Assembly (NCBI GenBank): GCA_021234155.1
Contig: JAJEKV010000048.1
Coordinates: forward strand, 1,023,873 to 1,087,872
Direction: 5' to 3'
Source of the DNA: Isoetes taiwanensis
Taxonomy: Eukaryota; Streptophyta; Lycopodiopsida; Isoetales; Isoetaceae
Length of the DNA stretch: 64,000 nucleotides
Shown: positions 30,734 through 42,215 of the stretch, one piece after another
Numbering within the stretch: position 1 is the stretch's first letter
Layout of the letters: every line of letters starts with the position of its first letter
Translations under genes and position numbers: made by a program
The notes under the pieces: model-generated
Databases searched by the model: none
What the model was told of the DNA's origin: nothing
What the model saw: only the letters and a program-made list of their open reading frames with translations

Positions 30734-31985
30734 TTGCATTTTGAATGTCTTTTTGATATCTTTGCCCTAACAATCATATCATTCAAACTCTTAATGCAAC
30801 CAACAAAAGAACTCACGATAAATGGTGCCAATGCAATATGTGCAGCTAGAACAGCCAGGAATATCGAAATTGAATTCCAAGCCCAAGGCGAGCACACACC
30901 ATCGGGACAATTCCAGCCTCGGAATCTCTTCGAAGAGTACTATGCACCGACACCGGAGGAGGAAATCTCGCAGATGAGGTCAGATCTGCAAGAAATAAAA
31001 GCCATGTTAGCCGGCAGAGGAAATAACATGCAGGACTAGAACGTGCAACCCCCAGAGGCCCGTTCTCAACACAAGGGAAAGGAAAGAAAGAGGAGCCGAC
31101 GGATCTTCCGGTCAAACTCTTGAGGCCCCGAGCTCAAGCCTGAGTGCGAGAGAAAGAAACAGAAAGGACCGCCCAAAGGGAAGAAAGAATAAGGGCAAGA
31201 CAGCCAAGCCAATCCGACTACCAGAAAAAGGTCGACTCGGCCTTGAGTAATGTTTGGAAAGCCCGCAAGCTGGAACAGTTTTCCGGCGAAAACAGATCAG
31301 GACTGGAAGCCGAAGCATGGCTAGACGAGATGAGCGAATATGGAAATGCTTACGGTATGAAGGATAAGGATAAGGGCAGAGTAGCCACCGCTAACTGAAA
31401 GGGGCAACCCCGAGATTTGGTGGAGGGCTATGCCAAAGCCCACGGGATGAGCAGGGACAAGTGCAGGTTCACAAAGTTCGCGAAGGCTTTCAAACAACAC
31501 TATGTGCCCAGAGAGCACAAGTGCCATCAGATGTAAGCCTTCCACAGGTTGCAACAGGGAAACAAATCCGTACAGAAATATACGGAGGAGTTCATGAGGT
31601 TGAGGCTTTATGTGCCAAAACTCAGTGAGAGAAGAGCGTGGAAGGCTATGTGGAGGGCCCGAATGAAGAACTAGTTTAAAATTAGTCGGGGCCACGAACC
31701 CGGCGATATCGAGGTCAAGCAAAGGCCATAAGCTTACAAGGAAGGAACGGACCCCGGAATAGTGAACCCAAGCAAAGTGGTATGACAAATGAAAAGGGTA
31801 TGGAGGCCGAGCCGAGAGCAACCATCACACCGCCAAGACGCCATACTCGGGAAACCAATGGAAGCAGCCAGAGAAAAAGCACGTCAGCTTTAAAGATAAA
31901 GGACAAGGGGGAGGCTCAAACTACTCAAAGACAGTCAAGCAGTTCCTCAACTCCATTCCGAAGGAAAAGCGGCAAGAATGTATAG
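30734..31985 (+). pseudogene. gag: Chromovirus gag
   Basis: Recognised from the capsid-type segment KARKLEQFSGENRSGLEAEAW followed by RFTKFAKAFKQHYVPREH, FHRLQQGNKSVQKYTEEF and MRLRLYVPKLSE (about 31255-31640). Upstream (30800-31040) is an N-terminal part with EEEISQMRSDLQEIKAML, then a basic linker. A Cys/His cluster near 31990-32060 may be the remains of a zinc knuckle. At least four in-frame stops, several of CAG/CAA to TAG/TAA type, and frameshifts interrupt it. The protein would form the particle that packages element RNA. Confidence 0.75.
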
Positions 31986-32045
31986 AAAAAATTTGTGCAG
32001 GGAGATTGCTTCCAGTAGGGGCATAGAACACACAACCGCCCGCTC

Positions 32046-32706
32046 GTGGATGAATGCAAAGCACTTGCAGAGATGGGAGGTTGGGAGACCCCGCCAGAAG
32101 AAGAGGAGGACGAAGGACGCGACTTTATCCATGGTGAGTGTCATATCTTTGCCGCCATAGATACAGAAAGCGCAGAGAGCCAGTATCAAGTAATATCCAC
32201 AATTGGTAAGATAGCCGCAAAATCTTTTATAGTCCTCATAGACTGTGGCAGTTCCCACAACTTTGCGTCACCAAGGATGACCGAAATGCTAAAGTTGAAG
32301 ACAGTGAAGTCTAAGCCCAGGCCAGTAGTGTTAGCTAGCGGAGCCATCGTGCACTGCTAGGAAGAGGGTGAATTTCAATATAGACTTACCTGGCATCAAT
32401 ATTGAAATGGGGGCAGAGATCATGAACATCGGAAAATATGACCTCATCATAGGTATGGAATACCTCCACCCGGCAAAAGCACAAATAGATTGTGGGGAGC
32501 GAAAGGTGAAGCTCACTACCAACGGAAAAATTATAGAGATCTCGTGTAAGGAAGTAACACCTATAATGCAATGCATGTCAAGTAAGAAGTTACTTAGATG
32601 CATGAAAAGGCAAGCAAGTTGCATACATCTTCAAATTAGAACTTGCCAAGAAGAGGCACCAGAGGAGAAAGAAGATAAATCAGTAAGCAAGCTACCCAAG
32701 CGGTAG
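32046..32706 (+). pseudogene. Chromovirus aspartic protease
   Basis: The active-site block reads VLIDCGSSHNFASPRM (about 32230-32280), where the family has D-S/T-G, so Ser/Thr is replaced by Cys. A TAG at 32358-32360 interrupts the domain. The second half is intact in sense: YDLIIGMEYLHPAKAQIDC (about 32437-32495), the usual conserved strand and loop before the RT. It ends with a charged linker (EEAPEEKEDKS) leading into the polymerase. Confidence 0.75.
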
Positions 32707-32727
32707 CCAAGCTAATAAAGGAGTTCC

Positions 32728-34100
32728 ATGACTTGTTTCCCCGATGAAATCAAGGAGCTTCCGCCATATAGAGGAGTGGAGTGCGAAATTGCACTCGAAC
32801 CGTGCACCAAGCCCACAAGTAAGGCACCGTATAGAATAACGGCCCACGAACTATCAGAATTGAAGAAGCAGTTGCAAGAGCTATTAGACCTAGGGTTCAT
32901 AAGGCCTAGTGTCTCTCCGTTCGGAGCCCCCATCTTATTTGTCAAGAAGAAGGATGGAAGCTTGAGGATGTGTATTGATTACGAATCAACTAAACAAACA
33001 CACCATCAAGAACAAGTATGCCTTACCCGTAACGGATGATCCGATGGATCAGCTACAAGGTGCCGTGGTCTTCTCCAAAATAGACTTAAGGTCCGCTATC
33101 ATCAAATCAGAATTAAGGAGGAAGATATCCACAAACGCTGTTCGGACGAGATATGGCCACTATGAATTCACAGTGATGCCATTCGCTTATCCAATGCCTT
33201 TTAAAGAACGTTCATGAGACTCATGAACGATATCTTTCGGGAATTCCTCGACACATTTGTCATCGTATTCTTTGATGACATTTTGGTGTATAGCAAGTCC
33301 CTAGAGGAGCATATTCAGCATTTGAGAAGGGTACTTGAGAAGCTGAGAAGACATCAGCTTTATGCGAAGTTGTCAAAATGTCATTTCGCCACCGAAAGAG
33401 TAGAATACTTGGGGCATATCATATCAGCAGACGGCATCTCCACCGATCCCGCAAAGATCCAAGCGGTGATTGAATGGCCGGCACCAAAGAACATACACGA
33501 GGTGAGAAGCTTTTTGGGCTTAGCAGGATATTATAGAAAGTTTGTCAAGAACTTTGCTAAGATAGCAGCACCTTTGACGGACCTCACCAAGGCAGAAAAA
33601 ATAAAAGACTGGGTGGCACATTGGCAAAAGAAGGCTCAAGCAGGGTTTGAGAAGTTGAAGGAAGCCTTAACAACCGCCCCCGTCTTAACATTGCCAGATC
33701 CAGAGAAGGACAAGCTAGTTGCAACTGATGCTAGCAAGATTGCGATGGGAGCAGTCTTAATGCAAGAAGAAAGAGTCGTAGCATATGATTCACGGAAGAT
33801 GAACAGACGAGAGACTCGCGCACCCGACACATGATCAGGAGCTATTGGTAGTGGTAAGAGCTTTAAAGATCTGGAGACACTATCTATTGGGAAGGAAGTT
33901 CCAATTAGATACCGACCACCAGAGTCTACAATACATCTTCACGCAACCATTATTGAATTTGAGACAAAGGAGATGGATGGAGTTCATGGAAGAGTATGAC
34001 TTCGAGATTGTGTACAAGCCAGGGAAACTCAATGTGGTTGCAGAGTGCATTGCAATGCCATATCAACACTCACCAGTGAGTTTGGCAAGAAAATAGAAGA
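32728..34100 (+). pseudogene. pol: Chromovirus reverse transcriptase and RNase H
   Basis: RT motifs in order: [44 protein letters not shown] (frameshift), [18 protein letters not shown] (frameshift), [20 protein letters not shown] with FFDD at the catalytic box where Y/F-[IVML]-DD is usual, then [11 protein letters not shown] and [11 protein letters not shown]. RNase H follows: [17 protein letters not shown], an interruption at 33832, then WRHYLLGRKFQLDTDHQSL and YKPGKLNVVAE. At least three frame breaks mean no active enzyme can be read directly. Confidence 0.9.
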
Positions 34101-35325
34101 AACGTTGCCAACGGACAAGGACTTCCAGGAAGTATGGGCAAGCCTTTCTAAGGAGGCAAGAACGGACAAAGAGAGAGAAACCTTCAAACATTTTAAAAAG
34201 GAGGAAAATCTCTTGTACTATAAAAATAAGTTGTGCGTCCCTGAATCATTTGGAGTCAGAAGGTTGATCCTCCATGACACCCACAACAGCCCAATAGCCG
34301 GCCCACGCTTGAGTTTTATTTAAAACCTACTTCAAGATAAGAAGTAGTTACTATTGGCCGGACATGAAGAAGAGATAGCAAGATACATACGCTGAGTGTC
34401 GCCTTATGTCGCAGAGAAAAAAAACAGAGCAACTACGTAATTCCGGGGCATTAGAGCCATTGCCGCAGTACAAATTCCAAGTGGGAGATAATCGGCATGG
34501 ACTTCATTACGGGGCTCCCCAGAACCATAAGGGGCAAAAGGCCTTTAATGGTCGTAGTTGACAAATTGTCGAAAATGGCGCACTTTGTGCCTTGTAGGAG
34601 CACCGACACGGCTTTAGACATGGCTGTGTTATTCACAAAGGAGATTTTTAGACTCCATGGGATGCCAAGAGAAATAATCTCTGATCGGGATTCGAAGTTC
34701 ATGAGTGCATTCTGGCAGGATCTCTTCAGCACCATCGGAACGAAATTGTCGATGAGCACGGCTTATCACCCTCAGATAGATGGGCAGACGGAGCGCACCA
34801 ATCGGATACTTGAGGATATGTTGCGGAATTATGTCTGGAACAAGCAATCAAAGTGGGATGACTTCATCTACTTGGTTGAGTTTGCATACAATAGCACCAA
34901 GCAAGAGTCATCCCAAATGTCGCCATTTATGATCAACTATGGCTATCAATGCTTGACACCAGACACTTGGCACAACCCTGTGTCCAAGGTAGAAGTATCC
35001 CAGCAGATGTTAGCCGAGATGCAACAATTGGTTGAAGAGGTGCGAGGATACCTCTTAGCAGCAAGAAGCCGGCAAAAGAGCATAGCTGATCGAATAACAA
35101 AACGTAAAGGGAGTTCCAAGTGGGGGACAATGTTTGGCTGAAGATAAAAGTCAAACAAGCAAAGCTCCGCATCGGCAATTGCAAGAAGCTTGCTCTAAGG
35201 TGGGCTGGTCCATTCAAGATTGTCGAAAGAGTGGGCAACCAAGCCTACAAATTGGACTTACCCAAAGACACCTGAAGATCCATAGAGTCTTTCACGTGAA
35301 GTCTCCTAAAGAAACACACTCCTAA
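34045..35325 (+). pseudogene. Chromovirus integrase
   Basis: The N-terminal zinc-binding part is recognisable (LILHDTHNSPIAGPRL near 34265-34315, then SYYWPDMKK after a break). The catalytic core is the best preserved piece, 34497-35141: MDFITGLP and VVVDKLSKMAHFVPC carry the first acidic residues, SDRDSKFMSAFWQDL the second Asp, and YHPQIDGQTERTNRILEDML the Glu of the DDE triad. After one frameshift near 35120 the C-terminal GPFKIVERVGNQAYKLDLP (GPY/F module) and HRVFHVK follow. The order RT-RH-INT with a GPY/F module is diagnostic of Ty3/gypsy. Confidence 0.9.
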
Positions 35326-35339
35326 TCCAAGAGGAAGTA

Positions 35340-35560
35340 TTGGGGACACCGAGCTTACTGGAATTAATCCGGACGATCAGCTTGAGATTGTCCCCCGAGC
35401 TTCTTCTAACCGATCCTATAAGAAGAGAAGATCTCAATTTCTCCAAAGACCTTGTGAAATGGACGCGACTTACCCGGTGGAAGACGCCACGGGTACTACA
35501 ATCAGATCTTGAGAAGCAGCACCCACAATTCATGGAGCAATGTAAGGGTCACTCGTCACC
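35340..35560 (+). pseudogene. Chromodomain remnant
   Basis: Directly after the integrase, SPELLLTDPIRRED, then DLVKWTRLTRWKT and SDLEKQHPQFMEQ occupy the positions of the chromodomain sequence (…ILD.R.RR…YLVKWKG.P…E..L…PQF). The middle is garbled by indels and the aromatic cage cannot be judged. Chromodomains direct integration of chromoviruses to chromatin. This places the element in the chromovirus branch. Confidence 0.65.
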
Positions 35561-36244
35561 AAGTGGTCGATCCCGAACCGATGGGTGAATGAGGTAACAT
35601 AGGAGTCTACTTCCATGCCACCGGAAGTAGTCACTTTGAGAGAAAAGAGGTCATTCAGATGCATGATAGGGAAGCACCTCTAGTCAATGCTTACCACGGG
35701 AAGGATCCTTCACGCACAATTACGGGGAGGACACCAACCTTCACGCAAAAAGCAACTAAAGGTGTAGGCATGAGTGTCATCCTAGGCATGATAGGGCACT
35801 GTCTCCACGGCCATGATGGGAGAAGCATAATCTTCCCACGGGAGATATGCCTTGCATTCATGCAATTGTGTTAATGGGTGGTTCCCTAACAACTAACCCT
35901 TATAATAAGTAATCATGTACTAATGTAGTGTTGAACCTGCAGGCCAATAGAATGACGAACCGGCGGAAGGTTACACTACAGGAACTTGTGGCATATATAG
36001 CTACAAGGAGACGAGAACCTTAAGAACAATTTTGTCATGATTAATCTTGATATTATAATTGATGATTGAAGTAAGGCATAAATTAAATGCCTTACCACGT
36101 GGTGATTATAAACATTTCAATTATAACTTTTAAGTATTATCTTATAATAATTGTGTTAAGTACATGTATCAAAAAGTTCGATAACCTTTGTACAGGTTCG
36201 TTTCCAAGGTGGGGAGACTCGTGATGCTGCGGACAGCATCAATC
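35561..36244 (+). other. 3' region between chromodomain and 3' LTR
   Basis: A short open frame at 35659-35874 (71 codons, containing RTITGRTPTFTQKATKG) has no recognisable domain. The rest is non-coding. A partial second polypurine motif occurs at 36205-36217, 40 bp before the real one. Confidence 0.45.
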
Positions 36245-36258
36245 CAAGGTGGGGAGAA
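36245..36258 (+). promoter_or_regulatory. Polypurine tract of the chromovirus
   Basis: caaggtggggagaa abuts the 3' LTR start (TGTGACG at 36259). This is the expected plus-strand primer site. The tract is duplicated at 36205 and echoed at 9831. Confidence 0.85.
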
Positions 36259-37819
36259 TGTGACGTTCCAGAATAATATACGGTATGAATACGTATATTA
36301 TACTGACACATCACTAGTACATGTCGACTCAGACGACATGTACACAGCGACCATAAAGGGGTAGTACCCTAGGGTGCGACCCCGTGAACCATTATATTGC
36401 ACATGTTAAGGCCACATGTGAATATAATATCTTTTGCCATGTGGCAATAGCCCATTGACCAAAAGGGCCCAGCCCTAAAATCGTGGGGATAAAGGGACAT
36501 AAACCCTAAAAGGGAAACCTTTTCTGTTTCCAGCCCCTATAAGTCGGATTGGAGCAGCATTGGACGCCCTTTCGCCTGAACAGTAGCAGAGGAACCGGAA
36601 TTCCTAGGTTGCAGCTCGATCCAAGACTAGCAGCCTCGAGATCCAGCAGCATGGACGCTTTCAGAGGAGTGGGAGCCAGCCAAGAAGCGGGTTAGTAGTT
36701 GATCCGATAGTTAGATCCGAGTTTCAGCTCTCATTCGATAGGACTCGTATTCATTCTTAGCTATAGGCGACCCCTACAACCTAAGAATAATAGACACTAA
36801 CAAAGGAACCTAACCATGTATGCTTAGGTAGATTAGAATAGACGTATTCTATTATTTTCAGTTCTGTTGTGATGATGTTTTGACATTCTATGCGTCACTC
36901 TTGTGTATTGGGAAGGGGGGTAGAGACCCAGAGCCCAAGTAGTTGTATGATCCTAGTTTTAGCCCATTAATTCCCAATTAATGCGGCCTGTGCATAAGAG
37001 CCCGCCTGGCTGTGGGTGGCGGAGCTAGACCGGCTGACAAGGGAGGGCTTGTCTGATCACAGTTGATCCCTCTGGTGCGTAGCGACGGCCGGGGAACGTT
37101 GTGGACTAGGCCTAATACCCTGGCACTGCGTGAGGGCAGGGTATGGGCTCGACACCTCTTGGGTGATGCGTCATCTTCTAGGGGTTCAAGTCGTATACGA
37201 GCAGTGGCTCTCTAGCTCGCCTGTGATTGGCATGAACCTCCTGGAGGAGAGTGATCTCCTCCTGCCTCATCGGGAGCTGGGGAGATGCAACCCAGTAGTA
37301 GCCCCTTTGGCTATGAACCCGGCAGGCTACGGTCAGGCTCCAATACTTTTCAGCCTATCTGCAAAGTATGCACAGGAGGGGCAGATGGAGTGGACTACCC
37401 AACGACCATGTTGTATGCCAGCCAAATCCATTTGCCGTGAATTCTGTCTGCATTGTTATCTGGAGACCCAAGCCGTCAGTCTTTCCCCAAGAGTCCGAGC
37501 CAGGGTAGGATCTCCCCATGTTATGTTGATGTACTGATGTGTTGTTGCAGCTACTGTGATATGGTGGACCACCCTTCGAGGTGGTATGTTATTGTTGATT
37601 GATGTCATGTGCTCATGTGTGTTTACGCTTCCGCAGCTAGATCGACCCCGAGGGAGACGGGATGAATAACACGTCCATTCTTCCCTGTCGGGTTCTTGGC
37701 CACCATCAAGAGCCCGATGTTAGGTGGACGGCCTCACGTCAGCGAGCAGATGCTGGTTTGAGGGATGATCTCCAGTTTGTATACGATCGGGGCATCGTAT
37801 ATGAGCTGGGGCCGTCACA
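36259..37819 (+). repeat. 3' LTR, complete, about 1.56 kb
   Basis: Starts TGTGACG after the purine tract and ends CCGTCACA at 37819. 36362-37819 matches the 5' LTR. The most divergent stretches are around 36976-37000 and 37290-37350. By eye the two LTRs are near 95% identical, so the insertion is not recent. The sequence right of 37819 is LINE coding sequence. Confidence 0.9.
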
Positions 37820-38581
37820 ACACCCCTGGATTTCTTCCTAATAAGTCTAGTACACATCGCATGCCCTGCTGGTTTGCATTGGAGGACTTCCTAATTGAGT
37901 TGCAGGTTCCAGACTTCTGGGTCTCCATTGCCAATGGATGGGTTGCACCTTGCTCATTCAATTGCCAATGGTCCTCATATTTGTGTTTCCCTTCCTACTG
38001 AGGCTTCCCTCCCCAAGTTTGTGGCTGTTAAAAGTGGTCCACTCTTTTTTAAATACAAATTATCTTTGCTTAACGGTGTAGAGCTTGCCAATATGTTTCA
38101 TGATGTTGAGGCCTTCTCTGCTTATCGTGTGCGCAGACCCTCCATTCCCGTCCCTCCTCCTGCGTCTGTCTCCCCTACTTCTACTTCCCCTGCTGCCATC
38201 CCTACTCCAACCACTCCTGCTCCTGTCCTTGCCATGACCCCCTCTTCGTCTTCTTCCCTTGCCATTGGCACAATCTCCGCAGCCCATAATTGTCTTTCTT
38301 CTGACCAACAAGAGAGGCTGGACATGATTGCACGCAAGCAAGAGCGTATTGAAGAAGAATGGTCCATTGCTCGCATGAAAAAAGCTGCTCGGAGGAGGAA
38401 TAGCTTTGCACCACAACGTTTTGCATCTGCTTCTCCTAACCCTGTTGAACCACCACTCCTCACCACTATTACTACGCGTCCAATAGCATCGCAGCCACAT
38501 TGGGCTGATCAAGTGGATAATGAGTCTCATATACAGGTTGATATGGACTTAGAGCATCCTCCACATCCACCTGATCAATGA
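37820..38581 (+). pseudogene. LINE ORF1, 5'-truncated
   Basis: Open frame of 228 codons from 37895 to 38581. The front part (KFVAVKSGPLFFKYKL) resembles the gag-like domain of plant L1 ORF1. It is followed by a Pro/Ser/Thr-rich linker (about residues 80-125), a charged helix (ERLDMIARKQERIEEEW) and an acidic tail. The reading extends back to the LTR edge without a convincing start, so it is truncated. Its stop TGA (38579-38581) overlaps the ORF2 ATG (38578-38580) as ATGA. Confidence 0.6.
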
Positions 38582-41500
38582 AGTTAATCTCCTGGAATGT
38601 GCGGGGGGTTGCCTCCTCCCCTACTAAAAGGAGCAGATTGTCCATGGCCCTGGCTAGGTGGGACTCAAACTTTATTTGTTTGCAAAAGCATAAATGCAAG
38701 AAAGAGGATGCCTACAAAGTTGCTGCAGTAATCAATAGGTAGTACAATGTTCTTGTGGTGACCGCAGACTCGGTAAATGCTGGTGTCCTTACAGCATGGA
38801 GGAGAACTATTATAGTGTCATTTACTCAGGTTGACAGATTTGGCCGGTGGATCATAATCAAGTGGTTTGATAAGGGGCAAGAATGGGGATTGGTTAATGT
38901 GTATGCACATAATCGACCACGTCAGAGAGGCGCATTGTGGGCTTCTTTGCGATCCAAATTACTGAGGTTAGGCACCCCTGTTGCATGGATCATGGTGGGT
39001 GATTTTAACATAGTTGAGCTTGCACAAGACAGATGTGGCAGAGGTGCAAAGATAGTGCAGGGCTTTGAACGGGAGCAATGGCACCGCTTAATACAAGATT
39101 GTGGCTTCATAGAAGTTGAGCGTCCCTCAAGTTTTACTTGGTGTAATGGCTGGTTGGGTGGTGGTAGAGCATATGCAAGACATGATAGAGGCTATTATAA
39201 TGCTTTGGCAGCAACCCTGTTGCCTTGCTTTTCATCGTGAGAACCTGTTGAATACTGCGATTTCTGACCATAATCCACAGTATTTCTCTTGCTCTCATAC
39301 TGTGGTGCATGCTGCATCTAAGACATATTTCAAGCTGAATACATTTTTCTTGAAGGACGAGGATTTTTTGGCAGGGTGTAGACAGGCATGGTCCACTTCT
39401 TTCTCTCGGCACAGGGGCATGGCAGGTATTGTTGATGCTCTTGCGGCTGTGAAGTCTTTTGCTAAAGGTTGGGGTCGTGAGCGGACTTCTGCGAACCGGA
39501 GCCTTCTACTGGCTCTTTATCAATAGCTTGAGGCATGCAGGTCCGTTGCCCCATCAGATGGTCACGTGGAGAAGCAAATTTTGTGTAGCATTCGACAGAT
39601 GGAATCTGAACAGGTGCAATTTGCTCGCATTAAAGCTGGGTTGCAATGGTTCAAGGAGGGAGACCGGTACACAGGTTTTTTCTTCAGAGCTGCCAAAACA
39701 AGAAAGCCAGTCTCTGCAGATTCAGGATGAGCTTGTTGTTTCAGATCCAACTGAGCTTAGAGGCTTTTTGCACAATCACTTTTCTGCTTTCTTCATTGCT
39801 CGACGTCTTCCCTTTCAGTCAAATTTTCAAGTGGCTTTGCTTCCTAAGGTGCATCCTATAGTCATTAATGAGCAAAGGGCCAATTTAGAGGCTGAGATCA
39901 GCCAGAATGATTTAGTCGAGGCCATATTTTCTCTCAAGAGGGGCAAGTGTCCGGGTCTTGATGGTATTCCGATGGAATTTTTCCAGGAGTATTTGGGATT
40001 GACTTGGTGCAGATATGTATGATGCTTTCCGGGATTTTAAAAGACAGAGGCACCTGCTCTGGTTGCATCTCCCTTATTCCAAAATGTAAGGATCCCTCTT
40101 CCATTTCAGATTGGCGCCCCATTACCTTGTTGTCCTCAGTGTACAAGATCTTTGCTAAAGCTTTTGCTCAGAAGCTTTATGGCGTGCTTACTGAGTCCAT
40201 CTCTTCCACACAGTCAGGTTTCTTGCCTTGCCGGTGTATCTTGAATAATGTGGCAGCAGCATATGTGGGTCTCTATTGGGCTAGAATGCATGGCTACCCC
40301 ATTGTATACTTGAAGCTGGATTTTGCAAAAGCATATGACAGTGTTGACTGGAGTTTCCTGGAGCAGTGCCTTTTGCCTTGGTTTTGGTGCCCAGTTCACA
40401 ACAGACATTATGAAACTTCATTACTCTGCTTGTTCTTCAGTTCTTTTTCAAGGAGAACCATCGACATTTTTTCAGGTGAGACGTAGCATTTGCCAGGGCT
40501 GTCCTTTGGCACCGCTGCTTTTTACAATTGTGGCAGAGATTCTTTCTCAGGTATTCTCTCTTGCAGTGCAAGAAGGCATCCTGCATGGTCTTCCCATGAA
40601 TAATGGTTCACAAGAGATTTGTAATCAGTACGCAGATGACACTCTTTTGTTCTTAATGGCTGATGAGCAGAATTTGCAGAATGCCATTTCCCTGTTGAAC
40701 AGTTTCTCCTTGGCTTATGGTATCTTTGTGGGATGGCAAAAATGTATTGCCTTGTGGGCCCTAGACTCTCCAGTGCCGTCTTCTGTGGTTGCATTTCCAT
40801 GGAAGGTTCTTCCTCATGGGAAGGCAACTAGGCTTTTGGGCATTCCAGTTGGTATACACCTCTCATCTGGAGACGCGTGGGATGTCATTACTAAGGTGTT
40901 GGAAAGGCATTTGTTCTGGTAGTCTACGGCTAAGTTATCCATGGCTGGTCGTGTAACTGTGGCAAAGTCAGTTCTGAATAGTACACATGTCTACATGGCA
41001 TCCATTTTGCTGGTACCCCAGACAAAGATGCAGCTCATTGTTCGTATTGTCAGGAACTTTATCTGGGTGGCACTGAAGAAGGAGCTGATGTTAAAATTAG
41101 TTGGACGAAGTGCCCAAACTTTGTGGGGGCTGGGGATGATTCACTTTCTTCTCCAGAGCAAGGTGCTGATTTCTAAGTTCATCTGGCGGATTCTAAAGAA
41201 TGCTGATAATTCTCCAGGCCCGCGTCTCATTTACCAGTCTTTACAAATGTGCATTTCCTTTGGCTCTCCATCCATTAAGCCACTCCTCCCATGGGTGTTA
41301 TTCTATCCACTTTCTCCATATCCTAATGCATCTCCTTTCCTTAAGGGGTTGCTAGCTGCTTGAGAGACTGTGCGCACTTTGTTTCAGTTCCATCCAATGG
41401 CCCACACAAATCCTACAACCAGTTGCTGGTGGATCCCTTTGGGTGATGGCCAGGCAGATTGTCCCCTGGTCTCTTCTGTCCATCCATTGACGCAACGTCG

Positions 41501-42215
41501 GTGGCGAGCAGCGGGTGTGCTCATGGTGTCTGCATGATATAATGAGACAAGATTGTTGACGTGGAATGAGTTCAAATTGAAGTTCCTCCTCCTTCGGTGG
41601 GACCGTGGCATTTGGGAAAAAATAGCTGCTACACTTCCTCCACATCCACAAGACGTGGCTCCCCAGCTCTGGATGGTTCATGGCAGTGTTAAGGAGGAGC
41701 ACCTGGTGCACTCGATGTATGTGGTCCTGCTTCATCCTGAAGTGTTGCCTCCATCGCCAAAGTGGCCTTTGGCTATCCCTGAGCCTCGTCGAAAAGCAGT
41801 CTGGCGATGGGTATGGGATAAATTGCTCCATCCTAAGCTATCTATTTTATGGTGGCAGATCATTCATAGATGCGTGCGGGTAAACACTGTTGTTCATCGA
41901 TTTCGTCCAGAAGTCTCTGTGATCTGCCCTCTTTGCATGCAGAGGAATGAGACAATTGAGCACTGCGTTTTCTTGTGTCCCCATGCTTGACTTGCTTGGC
42001 GGTGGCTTTTGAGCCTTTTCCATTGTGACTTGAATAGTCAGCAGGTCCTACTATCAGTCTATCATAGTTCTTGGGACAAATTGGCAAAGAGGGCTTTCCA
42101 CTTAGCATCTGCTTGGATCATCTGGTCCATCTGGAAGAGACAAAATCTCCTCATCTTCAAGGGTACAGGTCTTTTCAGATACGCAAGTGCTTAACGATGC
42201 TTGTAGTCGCATTGT
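38578..42215 (+). pseudogene. LINE ORF2: endonuclease, RT and zinc-ribbon
   Basis: Starts MKLISWNVRG (endonuclease motif with catalytic Asn) overlapping the ORF1 stop. Endonuclease continues with VAWIMVGDFNIVE (GDFN) and PSSFTWCNG. RT: KCPGLDGIPMEFFQEYL, ISLIPKCKDPSSISDWRPI, LKLDFAKAYDSVDW, ICQGCPLAPLLF and the catalytic NQYADDTLLF (about 40625-40655). The C-terminal zf-RVT part includes LSILWWQIIHRCVRVN and CPLC...EHCVFLCPH (about 41840-41990), then WSIWKRQNLLIF. Several stops (first TAG near 38740) and frameshifts at about 39237, 40022 and 40480 inactivate it. Confidence 0.85.

Larger units (their letters stand above)
7572..37819 (+). mobile_element. LTR-bracketed 30-kb composite (chromovirus plus internal material)
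   Basis: Two direct repeats of about 1.46 kb (7572-9035 and 36362-37819) share the same sequence with scattered substitutions. The left one is followed at once by a tRNA-Met-type primer site. The right one is preceded by a purine tract and starts TGTGACG. The interior next to the 3' LTR encodes a complete set of Ty3/gypsy chromovirus domains in the expected order. The distance is far above the 5-12 kb usual for chromoviruses. A 6.9-kb DIRS element and a LINE fragment account for part of the excess; the rest (antisense gene, H3-fold gene, unknown ORFs) is unexplained. It may be a single element with cargo, or a nest of insertions. Confidence 0.65.
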
